Assembly: GCF_000527135.1 (NCBI RefSeq) | Contig: NZ_AZUP01000001.1 | Span: 1,116,001 to 1,180,000, forward strand | Direction: 5' to 3' | DNA length: 64,000 bases | Source: Methyloversatilis discipulorum | GTDB lineage: Bacteria > Pseudomonadota > Gammaproteobacteria > Burkholderiales > Rhodocyclaceae | Shown here: piece by piece, positions 1 through 8,037 of the stretch | Numbering within the stretch: position 1 is the first letter of the stretch | Layout: the number at the start of each line of letters is the position of its first letter | Translations under genes and position numbers: made by a program | Notes under the pieces: generated by a model | What the model was told of the DNA's origin: nothing | Seen by the model: the letters and a program-made list of their open reading frames with translations, nothing else | Databases searched by the model: none

Positions 1-1
1 G

Positions 2-604
2 CGCGTGGCCGGCGAACTGCACGACGGCGTCAGCCAGAGCCTGGTGTCGGTCAAGTTCCTGCTCGAATCGGCGCAGGCGCGGCTCGACCAGCCGGCCGCC
101 GACGCGCTCGACGCCGCCCGTCGCACGCTGGCCCGCGGCGTCGCCGGCGTCGAAGAGGTGCTGGGCGACGTGCGGCGCATTTCGCACGGCCTGCGTCCGA
201 CCATGCTCGATACGCTGGGTCTGGTGCCGGCGATGAAGCAGGTGGTGGATGAGTTCGCGCAGCGCAGCGGCGTGGTGGTCGACATGCAGGCCGACGCCGA
301 CATCGTCGCGCCGGGCGACGCCGGCACTGCGCTGTTCCGGCTGCTGCAGGAGGCGCTGAACAACGTCGAGCGCCACGCGCACGCCAGCCGGGTCGAACTG
401 CGGCTCGGCCGCGAGCCGGGCGCCATCGTGCTCAGCGTGCGCGACGACGGTCGCGGTTTCGACGTCGATGCGGTCTCGGCATCGCCGCGGCGCGGTCTCG
501 GCCTGAGCAGCATGCGCGAGCGCGTCGAGGCGCTGGGCGGCCGCTTCGACCTCTCTTCCAGCGGCTCCGGTACCCTGCTCTCCGCCCGACTGCCCGTCAC
601 CTGA
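2..604 (+). CDS. Sensor histidine kinase, NarL/DegS type, C-terminal part
   Basis: The gene is cut by the left edge of the window; only the catalytic half is present. It opens with the HisKA_3 H-box (the visible motif is ELHDGVSQSL, whose His is the phosphoacceptor). It ends with a HATPase_c domain: an N-box-like EALNNVERHA and G-box-like DDGRGFD and GLGLSSMRER. This is the dimerisation and ATP-binding core of kinases that phosphorylate LuxR-type regulators. The response regulator gene starts 13 bases downstream on the same strand, so the two form a cognate pair. The input domain lies outside the window, so the signal cannot be told. Confidence 0.93.
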   Translation, partial: RVAGELHDGVSQSLVSVKFLLESAQARLDQPAADALDAARRTLARGVAGVEEVLGDVRRISHGLRPTMLDTLGLVPAMKQVVDEFAQRSGVVVDMQADADIVAPGDAGTALFRLLQEALNNVERHAHASRVELRLGREPGAIVLSVRDDGRGFDVDAVSASPRRGLGLSSMRERVEALGGRFDLSSSGSGTLLSARLPVT

Positions 605-617
605 CCCGCTGCGCACC

Positions 618-1244
618 ATGACCGCACCGTTCCGCCTGCTGCTCGTCGATGATCACCCGCTGGTGCGCGACGGCCTGCGCGCGCGGCTGGAAACGGTGGA
701 CCGCTTCGCCGTCGTCGCCGAAGCCGGCAATGCGGCCGAAGCGCTCGATGCAGTGCGCCAGCACGCACCGGACTGCGTGCTGATGGACATTTCGATGCGC
801 GACATCCACGGCATCGAACTGACGCGCCGGCTGCATCAGAGTGCGCCCGACCTGAAGGTGATCATGCTCACCATGCACGACGAGCCGCAGTACGTGATCG
901 AAGCCTTCCGCGCCGGCGCGCGCGGCTATGTGCTGAAGGACAGCCCGTCGGCCGAAATCATCGCGGCGATTGATGCGGTCTGTGCCGGCCAGCGCTGGTT
1001 CAGCGCGCGTGTGGCCGACGCGCTGGTCAGCGCCAGCCTGCCCGAGCCCGAACTGACGCCGCGCGAGCGCGACGTGCTCGACCTGATCGCCGACGGCCTC
1101 GGCAACAAGGAAATCGCCACCCGGCTCGACCTGTCCGTCCGCACGGTCGAAAGCCACCGCATCAACATCAAGCGCAAATTCGAACTGGACAGCAGCGCCG
1201 CGCTGATGAAGTTCGCAATGGAGCGCCGCCGCGACCGCGGCTGA
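618..1244 (+). CDS. Response regulator, NarL/FixJ (LuxR HTH) family
   Basis: This 208-residue protein has a receiver domain (residues about 5-120) with the acidic pair D11/D12 and the phosphoacceptor D57 in VLMDIS. A LuxR-type helix-turn-helix follows (about 145-205), recognisable by LTPRERDVLDLIADG, NKEIATRL and VRTVESHR. It is a DNA-binding transcription factor presumably phosphorylated by the kinase encoded immediately upstream. The next gene, a FUSC-family membrane protein, starts 19 bases after its stop and may be co-transcribed. Targets are not visible. Confidence 0.94.
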   Translation: MTAPFRLLLVDDHPLVRDGLRARLETVDRFAVVAEAGNAAEALDAVRQHAPDCVLMDISMRDIHGIELTRRLHQSAPDLKVIMLTMHDEPQYVIEAFRAGARGYVLKDSPSAEIIAAIDAVCAGQRWFSARVADALVSASLPEPELTPRERDVLDLIADGLGNKEIATRLDLSVRTVESHRINIKRKFELDSSAALMKFAMERRRDRG

Positions 1245-1263
1245 CCACCCTGCCCCCTGATCC

Positions 1264-3339
1264 ATGTTGCGTCGTTTCGCCCACCGCATCACCCGCAGCC
1301 CCCTGCTCGCACGCCAGCTGCGCAACCATCACGCACTGAGCGGCGCCGGCTGCTCGCTTGGCGTGGCACTGGTCGCATTGCTCGCCTGGACCGTCGCCGA
1401 CACCCGTGTCGCGATCGCGATGGCTGCCGGCGCGCTGGTAGTCAGCCTGACCGACATTCCGGCGCCACGTCGCAACAAGCTGCCGCTGCTGCTGGCCAAC
1501 CTGATCCAGATGCCGGTGGTCGCCCTGCTGGTGCTGGCCACCCACGACACGCTGCCACTGTTCGCGGCGGCGATCCTGCTGATCGCCTTTGCCTCGGGCA
1601 TGGCCACCGCGTGGGGCAAGCCCGGCCTGCCGCTGGGCTACGGCATGATGATGACGATGGCGTTCACGATGGCCCAGCCCGATCTGCCGCCGCGCGAGCA
1701 GGCGGCGCATCTGGCGCTGCAGTTCGCCGGCGGCCTCTGCTATCTGCTCTACGCGCTGCTGATGGCGCGCCTGACCGACACCGCGATGCGCCGCCGCGCG
1801 GTCGTCGACGCGCTGTATGCCTTCGCCGATTATGTGCGCGGCAAGGCGGCGCTGTTCAACGCGGCCAACGACCTCGACGCGGTCTATGCGGAGCTGGTGC
1901 GCCGGCAGGCCGCGTTCGCCGAGCGGCTGCAAACGGCGCGCGATTTCGTGTTCGTCGACCGCTGCACACCGGAACAGCAGGCGCTGACCAACGGCCTGCT
2001 GGCGCTGATCGACGCGCACGAGGCGGTGCTGGCCAGCCAGGGCGATTACGCGCCGCTGCGCGACGCCTTCGGCGATCACCGCGTCATGCACCTGCTGGCG
2101 GCGATGACGCACGCCGCGGCCGACGACGTACTGCGTCTCGCCCACGGCGGCCTGTCGGGCAGCCGGCCGGTGCTCGACGACACGCCGTACCGCAACACGC
2201 GCCCGGCGCTGGAGCGGGAGGTCGCGGCGCTGTCGGCCGATCCGGCACTGGACCGCAGCGCCGCCATCGCAGTACTTGAAGCCGGCCGGCGCAAGCTGCT
2301 CGGCGCCATCGACGGCCTGCGTCGCGTCGACCGAGCGCTGCGCGAACCGGTGCAGGTCGACGACGAAGACATGAGCCGCCTGCTGTCGCGCTCCAGCTTC
2401 GCGCCGCGCGCGCTGCGCGACGAATTCCGGCTCGATTCGCCGGTGCTGCGCTACGCGCTGCGGCTCACGCTGGCGATGGCCGCGGCATTGGCGCTGTCGC
2501 GCTGGCTGCCCTGGGCGGGCCATGGCTACTGGATACTGCTGACCGTGTCGCTGGTCATGCGCGCCAGCTTCAGCCAGACCCGCCAGCGCCAGACCGACCG
2601 CATGATAGGCAATGCGCTGGGCTGTCTGTTCGTGGCTGTCATCCTGCATCTGGTGTCGGCGCCGGCGGTGCTGCTGGGCATCGTGTTCGTCTGCATCGGC
2701 ATCGCGCACGCCTTCATCACGGTGCGCTACCGCGTCACCGTGACCGCTGCCTGCGTGATGGCGCTGCTGCAACTGCACCTGATCGCACCCGGCAGCTTCC
2801 ACATTTCCGAGCGCTTCTTCGACACCGTCGTCGGCGTTGCCGTCGCCTGGCTGTTCAGCCGCGTACTGCCGAGCTGGGAACGCGACAGCGTCACCGCGCT
2901 GGCCGCCCGCCTGATCAGTGCGCTGCGCGAATACGTCGAACTGGCGCTGACGCCGGACACCCGCGACATGCACTACCGGCTCGCCCGCCGCCACGTGCAG
3001 GAGGCGCTCGGCACGCTGTCCGACGCCGTCGTGCGCATGCGCGACGAGCCCGCTTCGCAGCAGCAGCCGCTGGCCACACTGAACGTACTCACCACGCGCG
3101 GCTATCTGCTGCTCGCCCACATCGCCGCCGCACGCCGGCTGAGCGCCCGGCCCGACGTGTCGAACGCCGGAGAGCAGCTCTCCGCCGCACGCCGCGAACT
3201 GGGCGCGCTGCTCGCTGCAAGCCCGACAGATGATCGGACCACGGCTGCGTCCGACCCGCTGTCGCGACGTCTGGATGCCGCCCGTGCCGATGCGCAGGCC
3301 GTGGTGAGCGCGGCCCGGACGCTGGGGGCCGCAAGCTAG
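1264..3339 (+). CDS. FUSC/YccS-like integral membrane protein
   Basis: This 691-residue protein has two blocks of hydrophobic helices (about residues 25-180 and 395-540), each followed by a long soluble helical segment. This is the duplicated architecture of the FUSC (fusaric acid resistance / YccS-YhfK) family. The second block carries the run YWILLTVSLVMR that is characteristic of FUSC domains. Family members are inner-membrane proteins implicated in efflux of aromatic acids or in envelope stress; the substrate here is unknown. It follows a two-component system at short distance, which suggests regulated expression. Confidence 0.85.
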   Translation: MLRRFAHRITRSPLLARQLRNHHALSGAGCSLGVALVALLAWTVADTRVAIAMAAGALVVSLTDIPAPRRNKLPLLLANLIQMPVVALLVLATHDTLPLFAAAILLIAFASGMATAWGKPGLPLGYGMMMTMAFTMAQPDLPPREQAAHLALQFAGGLCYLLYALLMARLTDTAMRRRAVVDALYAFADYVRGKAALFNAANDLDAVYAELVRRQAAFAERLQTARDFVFVDRCTPEQQALTNGLLALIDAHEAVLASQGDYAPLRDAFGDHRVMHLLAAMTHAAADDVLRLAHGGLSGSRPVLDDTPYRNTRPALEREVAALSADPALDRSAAIAVLEAGRRKLLGAIDGLRRVDRALREPVQVDDEDMSRLLSRSSFAPRALRDEFRLDSPVLRYALRLTLAMAAALALSRWLPWAGHGYWILLTVSLVMRASFSQTRQRQTDRMIGNALGCLFVAVILHLVSAPAVLLGIVFVCIGIAHAFITVRYRVTVTAACVMALLQLHLIAPGSFHISERFFDTVVGVAVAWLFSRVLPSWERDSVTALAARLISALREYVELALTPDTRDMHYRLARRHVQEALGTLSDAVVRMRDEPASQQQPLATLNVLTTRGYLLLAHIAAARRLSARPDVSNAGEQLSAARRELGALLAASPTDDRTTAASDPLSRRLDAARADAQAVVSAARTLGAAS

Positions 3340-3371
3340 AACGACAGCGCCGGACCGCCGCCACTTGTCGG

Positions 3372-3457
3372 GGTCAGAAGACCCCTCCCACAGAACCCCG
3401 GCTCCGGCTCGGGCCACAGGTCTGGCGCATGACTCCTGTGGGAGGGGTCTTCTGACC
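3372..3457. repeat. REP-type palindrome, locus 1
   Basis: Two 20-base arms, GGTCAGAAGACCCCTCCCAC at 3372-3391 and its exact reverse complement at 3438-3457, are separated by 46 bases. The element lies between the convergent ends of the FUSC gene and a lipoprotein gene, a typical place for REP/BIME elements. The same arm recurs near 5.1 kb and several times near 11.4-11.8 kb. The transcript could fold into a long hairpin and act as a bidirectional terminator or mRNA stabiliser; that role is inferred. Confidence 0.85.
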
Positions 3458-3541
3458 GCGACGCGGCCGCTGCAGTCCGCCGGCTTCGATCCAGGCCGCT
3501 GTCAGGTCAGAACATCCCGGCTCCAGCAGCCGGCACAAGAG

Positions 3542-4228
3542 TTACTGAGCTTCCCACCATTTCTGCGTTTTCTCGCGGTCAAATGCGGGCAGCACCTGCT
3601 TCCGGACTTCAGTTTCGGCCAGCGCCGGGAACTGCGTCCGGAATCGCGCAAGATCCGACTCATAGGCGTCGCGCACCTCGACTTCCCAAGTCGATGTACT
3701 CCACCCGGTCACCGCCTGATCGAGCAGCGGAGCAACGGGCCCTGCGCGAAACTCGTTACCGACGCGCTCACGCGTGCGCGCCTCGATGCGCCCCAGATAG
3801 ACCACCGTATTGGGTTCGACCTTGATGTCCGCAAGGATGGGCAATGCGAAGTAGCCGGGGAAGATCGCCATGCCACCGCCACCGCTGAATCCATGGAACG
3901 AGTACTGCCCGGGTTCCAGATCGACGCGCACGAGGTAGTCCTCGCCATCGGGTCCAACAGAGGTCGCGTCGGCGTCGAACATGAAATTCAGCCGGTCTTC
4001 CTGGTTCTTCGCACCGGGTTTCTCGACGTGAGCCACGCGCGGAAAAGGCGTAATGCTCGGCTTGGCGTCATGAGACATGCGCAATGTCATCAGCAGCAGT
4101 GACTTCGATGACACGTCGACGGCGGGCGTGTCCTTGGCGACCGGCATTTTCATCGGTGTTGCGCAGGCAGCGAGCAGCACGGTGGCGAGCACGGCCAGAA
4201 CGGTACGGCTAACGATCGGGAAGGTCAT
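3542..4228 (-). CDS. Predicted lipoprotein of unknown function
   Basis: Starting at the ATG at 4228 gives 228 residues with a short lipoprotein signal peptide and the lipobox LLAAC (Cys22). A longer in-frame start at 4282 would put 18 residues before the signal peptide and is less likely. The mature part has a Gly-rich stretch (GFSGGGG) and the segment VRVDLEPGQYSFHGF, suggesting a beta-rich periplasmic domain. The upstream lipoprotein gene overlaps its start by 20 bases, so the pair is co-transcribed and probably translationally coupled. I do not recognise the family. Confidence 0.8.
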   Translation of the reverse strand: MTFPIVSRTVLAVLATVLLAACATPMKMPVAKDTPAVDVSSKSLLLMTLRMSHDAKPSITPFPRVAHVEKPGAKNQEDRLNFMFDADATSVGPDGEDYLVRVDLEPGQYSFHGFSGGGGMAIFPGYFALPILADIKVEPNTVVYLGRIEARTRERVGNEFRAGPVAPLLDQAVTGWSTSTWEVEVRDAYESDLARFRTQFPALAETEVRKQVLPAFDREKTQKWWEAQ

Positions 4229-4907
4229 GGGTGGCGTCGTGTGTCGTGGAAGAAATGGAATCTGTTGTCGCTGGCGACACATCGGGGCTCGAAAGGCGCC
4301 GATTGAGCGATGCAGCGGCCTTCTCGAATGCGGCGAGGACAGCGGCTTCTACACTCGCCTCGCGTGCTTCCGGGTCGTAGGGCACGAACTCGAAACCGGC
4401 GAACTCGAGGTCGCCGACGCGCCCCTCGACACTGGCCAGCACAAGCGCCTTCTCGCGTCCTTTCTCGATGCCGTCGATCAGTGCCGAGGCGATCAGACCG
4501 CCCAACAGTCCCGCCGCTGGCGAGGTGCCCGGCGGAACGCTGCGCATGCCTGCAACCGTTGCCTCCGGCGCGGCGCTCGGAGCCGCCATGACCCTCACCT
4601 TGACCGTGGCCCGGGTCATCACGATGTTGGAGCAGATTGCGCGCGCGCCAACGGCATCGAGCAGATAGCCCTGCAGTGCCTGCGCAAGTGGCGGAGCGAA
4701 GGCGGCGTCGCGAAGATTGATTTCGATGGGACCGAGATCATGGGTCGCCATGACACCGACCGGCTCTTGCGGCACGCCGGTCTCGCTGCGCGTCACGCTC
4801 AGCGGAATCGGAAAGGCCGGCATCGGCGGTGGTTGGCGCGTCGCGCACGCTGCGAGCAGACAGAGCAGCATGCAGCTGAAGACGGAACGGATGAAGGCGT
4901 GGATCAT
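4209..4907 (-). CDS. Predicted lipoprotein of unknown function
   Basis: This 232-residue protein has a signal peptide ending in LLAAC (Cys21), so it is likely a lipoprotein. The mature protein contains a Pro-rich start, a segment ICSNIVMTRATVKVRV and a Gly/Ala-rich hydrophobic stretch (AGLLGGLIASALIDG), followed by FEFVPYDPEAREASVEAAV. The layout resembles surface-assembly lipoproteins in general terms, but no family was recognised. It is the first gene of a two-gene unit, and its 3' end overlaps the next lipoprotein gene by 20 bases. Confidence 0.78.
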   Translation of the reverse strand: MIHAFIRSVFSCMLLCLLAACATRQPPPMPAFPIPLSVTRSETGVPQEPVGVMATHDLGPIEINLRDAAFAPPLAQALQGYLLDAVGARAICSNIVMTRATVKVRVMAAPSAAPEATVAGMRSVPPGTSPAAGLLGGLIASALIDGIEKGREKALVLASVEGRVGDLEFAGFEFVPYDPEAREASVEAAVLAAFEKAAASLNRRLSSPDVSPATTDSISSTTHDATHDLPDR

Positions 4908-5283
4908 CGACCCTGTTCGGATCGAACGACGACGTCATCGCCGGATCCCTGATTGAATAGTCGGCGCGAATGCTAGCAGCCGTACCGGTTCATCCCGGAC
5001 GCCCTCATCCATTTGCATGAAGATTTGATAAATATTGTGAAACATCGGCCCGGTGTATGGAGCCCGCCGCCCAGCACGCGCGGCACCGTGCCGTCGCCGC
5101 TGTCGGGGTCAGAAGACCCCTCCCACATAATCCTGGCCCTGGCTCAGGTCGTGAATCGGGCGCACCGCCCCTGTAGGACCGGTCTTCTGACCGCGACGCG
5201 GCGGGTGCTGGCCGCCGGCTTCGATCCGAGGCGCAATCGCGAGCAAGCTCGCTCCCACCAAGCTTTGCGCCTCCATTGCGTTG
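4908..5283. other. Intergenic region with a REP element
   Basis: This 376-base stretch separates the lipoprotein pair from the PNPOx-like gene. It should hold the promoter of the lipoprotein pair: an AT-rich run lies around 5020-5042 (aagatttgataaatattgtg). From 5107 onward it is occupied by a REP-type element, listed separately. No convincing coding sequence was found. Confidence 0.6.
5107..5258. repeat. REP-type composite repeat, locus 2
   Basis: It contains GGTCAGAAGACCCCTCCCAC at 5107-5126, a partly degenerate inverted arm at 5173-5192 that keeps GGTCTTCTGACC, and a second arm type, GCGAGCAAGCTCGCTCCCAC, at 5239-5258. The last arm is itself nearly palindromic. The same two arm types alternate in the cluster at 11.4-11.85 kb. 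It lies just past the 3' end of the PNPOx-like gene. Confidence 0.85.
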
Positions 5284-6180
5284 CTACGTCTGATCGGCGC
5301 TCATAGACCACTCGAGCGGCAAGCCGCGTGGCACGCGCAGCGCACCGGTCACGGTCAGACGGAGCAGTCGCTGCGCCCCCGGGTGGGCATCGACTTCGTC
5401 GCCGTCCCACACGATCTCGGCACGCGCACTCACGTGCAGCAGGTCGCCGCTGTCGAAGTCGATGAACAGCAGGCCGGCGCGCGGTTCGAGCAGCAGGTTG
5501 CCCAGCGTGTTGAAGAAGAAGTTGCCGGCGTAGTCAGGCAGGGTGAGCACGTCGCCGGTGCCGAGCGACACGAATCCGGGCTCGCCGCCGCGGTGCGACA
5601 CATCGACGCCGTCGGCATGCGCGCTGGCGATGAACAGCGTGTCTGCGGACGCGATCAGTGCGCGCGCCGCGTCGTCGAGAACGGCGAGCGGCTGCGGCGC
5701 CCCCGGCCTGCCCTCGTCGGAGTAGAAGGCTTCACGCGTGCGGATGTACTTCGGGCAGTTGCCGAAGCTCTGCTCCACCTCGACGTCGAAGCCGGCCTCA
5801 CCGACGCGGGCGACGCGACCGTTCATCCGGTTGCGCCGCCGCGTATGCGGCTGGATGCCGAGCAGACCGAGCGCGGCGCCGTCGCGCAGATGCGCCGCCA
5901 GCGGACTGCCGGCCGGCGGCCGCGCATCAACGTGCAAGCTGCGCGGATCGGGCGACCGCACGAAGCCCGGCGGCCCGTGCAGCACCGACGCCCAGGGCTG
6001 GCCATCGGCGTCGACGCTGCCAACGATCAGGAAGGGCAGCAGCGCGAAGAAGTCACGGTGCTGCTCCGGCATGTGGTCGCGGATGACGCGCGCGCCGATG
6101 TCGGCCATGCGCTGCTGCATGCCGGCACGCGCTTGCAGCGCGCGCTCGCCGTCGTGGAAGGGGTCGCCAGCGGTTTTCAT
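5284..6180 (-). CDS. Pyridoxamine 5'-phosphate oxidase-like FMN-binding protein
   Basis: This 298-residue protein has a split-barrel flavin-binding fold similar to the PNPOx family. The early strand LPFLIVGSVDADGQPWASVL is the usual start of such a domain (about residue 48), and a second one begins around residue 165 (TLFIASAHADGVDVSHRGG). Family members bind FMN or F420 and are often annotated as general oxidoreductases; true PLP-synthesising activity is unlikely from this architecture. The start codon lies 5 bases after the stop of the glutathione transferase gene, so both are in one operon, suggesting a detoxification role. Confidence 0.85.
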   Translation of the reverse strand: MKTAGDPFHDGERALQARAGMQQRMADIGARVIRDHMPEQHRDFFALLPFLIVGSVDADGQPWASVLHGPPGFVRSPDPRSLHVDARPPAGSPLAAHLRDGAALGLLGIQPHTRRRNRMNGRVARVGEAGFDVEVEQSFGNCPKYIRTREAFYSDEGRPGAPQPLAVLDDAARALIASADTLFIASAHADGVDVSHRGGEPGFVSLGTGDVLTLPDYAGNFFFNTLGNLLLEPRAGLLFIDFDSGDLLHVSARAEIVWDGDEVDAHPGAQRLLRLTVTGALRVPRGLPLEWSMSADQT

Positions 6181-6185
6181 GGCGA

Positions 6186-6833
6186 TCAGGCGCGCAGGCC
6201 GACCTTGCTCACCGGCATCGCGACGAAGCCGGGCAGCGCTTCGACGCGGGCGAGCCAGGCGCGCACGTTCGGGTAGTCGTCGAGCGACACATTGCCTTCC
6301 GGTGCATGCGCCACATAGCTGTACACCGCGACATCAGCCAGCGTCGGCGCCGTGCCGACCAGCCAGTCGCGGCCGGCCAGTTCGCCGTCCATCACGGCGA
6401 GCAGGCGGTGCGCGCGGGCGATCACCTCCTGCGTGTCGAACTGGGCGCGGAACAGCGTGACCAGCCGTGCGGCGGCCGGGCCAAAGGCGACCGGGCCGGC
6501 TGCGACGGTGAGCCAGCGCTGCACCTCGGCCTGGCCGGCCGGGTCCTGCGGCAGCCAGCGGCCGGGGGCGTAGCGCTGCGCCAGATAGACCAGGATGGCG
6601 TTGGAATCGGCGATGACGGTGGCACCGTCCTCGATCACCGGTACCTGGCCGAAGCAGTTCTTCGCCAGGAAGGCCGGCGTCTTCTGCTCGCCGCCGGCCA
6701 GATCGACCTGGCGGAATTCGTAGGGCAGGCCGAGCAGTTCGAGGAACAGCTCGGCACGGTGGCTGTGGCCGGACAGCTTGAAGCCGTGCAGCACGATGGG
6801 GGCATCCGGGCGGAGGGTGGCGGTCAGCGTCAT
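6186..6833 (-). CDS. Glutathione S-transferase family protein
   Basis: The ATG at 6833 gives 215 residues and has a good ribosome-binding site (AAGGAG) just upstream; the longer open frame to 7124 has no family support. The N-terminal thioredoxin-fold domain shows the cis-Pro region GQVPVIED and the glutathione gamma-glutamyl binding motif DSNAIL. The all-helical C-terminal domain carries the N-capping-box-like segment TLADVAVYSY. It would conjugate or reduce electrophiles with glutathione in the cytoplasm. It is divergent from a LysR regulator (start 6958) that may control it, and is followed at 5 bases by the PNPOx-like gene. Confidence 0.9.
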   Translation of the reverse strand: MTLTATLRPDAPIVLHGFKLSGHSHRAELFLELLGLPYEFRQVDLAGGEQKTPAFLAKNCFGQVPVIEDGATVIADSNAILVYLAQRYAPGRWLPQDPAGQAEVQRWLTVAAGPVAFGPAAARLVTLFRAQFDTQEVIARAHRLLAVMDGELAGRDWLVGTAPTLADVAVYSYVAHAPEGNVSLDDYPNVRAWLARVEALPGFVAMPVSKVGLRA

Positions 6834-6957
6834 TACAGGCTCCTTGCGTTGGGTTGGGCGTCGGGTGGCGACGTGATGCAGTATCCGCAATCCATACCCG
6901 GCAATAAATGGGGCGATACGGATAACACTCTTCCACTTTGCGCAGTAATATCCGGGC

Positions 6958-7869
6958 ATGGACACCCTCAGGGCCATGCGCACCTTCGTCGACATCGCCG
7001 AGCACGGCAGCCTGACCGCGGCCGCGCGTGCGCTCGACTGTTCGCTGCCCGCGGTCGTGCGCACGCTGGCCGCGCTGGAGGCCCATCTCGGCGTGCGCCT
7101 GTTGAACCGCACGACGCGTCGCATCGCGCTGACCGACGAGGGCCGCAGCTATCTCGAAAGCTGTCGCCAGGTGCTGTCGGCGGTGCAGGACGCCGAGGAC
7201 GCGCTGAAGGAAGGCGCGACCGAGCCGTCGGGGCCGATCACGCTGACCGCGCCAGTTCAGTTCGGCCAGATGTATGTCGCGCCGGCGGTCACCCGTTTCG
7301 CGCTGCGCCATCCGCGCGTGAAGCTGCGCGTGCTGCTGCATGACCGCGTCGTGAACATGCTGGAGGAGAGCATCGATGTCGGCGTACGTATCGGCGCACT
7401 CGACGATTCGGGCCTGATCGCACGCCCACTCGGCACCATCCGCCGCGTCGTCGTCGCCAGCCCCGCCCTGCTCGCCGCGCACGGCGAACCGCAGCACCCG
7501 GACGCGCTGCGCGGCGCGCCCTGTGTCCGCTTTACCGGCGCCTCCAGCTTCGCGTGGAGCTTTCACGTCAATGGCCGCGCGATGACCGTGCCGGTGGCCG
7601 GCAACCTCGAGTTCAACCACATCGCACCCGCGGTCGACGCCTGCGCGGCGGGCGCCGGCTTCGGCCTTTTCCTGAGCTACCAGGTCAGGCCGCAACTGGC
7701 GCGCGGCGAACTGCGCGTCGTGCTGCGCGATTTCGAGCCGCCGCCGCGCCCGGTCAGCATCGTCTATCCGCACGCCCGGCTGCTGCCCGGCCGCACGCGT
7801 CTGCTGGTGGACTGGCTGGCGCGCGAGCTCGGCAGCGACAGCACGGCCTTTGCGCCGGAGCCGGCGTGA
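6958..7869 (+). CDS. LysR family transcriptional regulator
   Basis: This 303-residue protein has an N-terminal winged HTH (residues 1-60, including FVDIAEHGSLTAAARAL and LGVRLLNRTTRRIALTDEG). A periplasmic-binding-protein-like effector domain follows (about 90-300). These are standard features of LTTRs close to the DsdC/YafC-like group. The intergenic space to the divergent glutathione transferase gene is about 125 bases, the classical arrangement for a LysR regulator and its target. The effector is not predictable. Confidence 0.92.
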   Translation: MDTLRAMRTFVDIAEHGSLTAAARALDCSLPAVVRTLAALEAHLGVRLLNRTTRRIALTDEGRSYLESCRQVLSAVQDAEDALKEGATEPSGPITLTAPVQFGQMYVAPAVTRFALRHPRVKLRVLLHDRVVNMLEESIDVGVRIGALDDSGLIARPLGTIRRVVVASPALLAAHGEPQHPDALRGAPCVRFTGASSFAWSFHVNGRAMTVPVAGNLEFNHIAPAVDACAAGAGFGLFLSYQVRPQLARGELRVVLRDFEPPPRPVSIVYPHARLLPGRTRLLVDWLARELGSDSTAFAPEPA

Positions 7870-8037
7870 CCTACGCATGCCCTGCCGGTCGCGGCACAAT
7901 GTCTGAACTTACCGGCGCCGCGCCGCGTCTATGCGCGACCACGGCCGGAAACATCTGCTTACCGGGATGATCGCCTCATGATCCCTGCCGACCGGCACGC
8001 CCTCCAACACCCGCATTTGCCGGAGTACAAAAAGAAG

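Noticed and set aside
1168..3417. Long minus-strand open frame (749 codons) opposite the FUSC gene
   Set aside because: It is a shadow frame of GC-rich coding DNA, extremely rich in Arg, Gln, His and Ala, with no domain; the plus-strand FUSC protein is clear.
6834..7124. Upstream extension of the glutathione transferase frame
   Set aside because: It overlaps the LysR gene antisense; the ATG at 6833 has a strong ribosome-binding site and begins the family domain.
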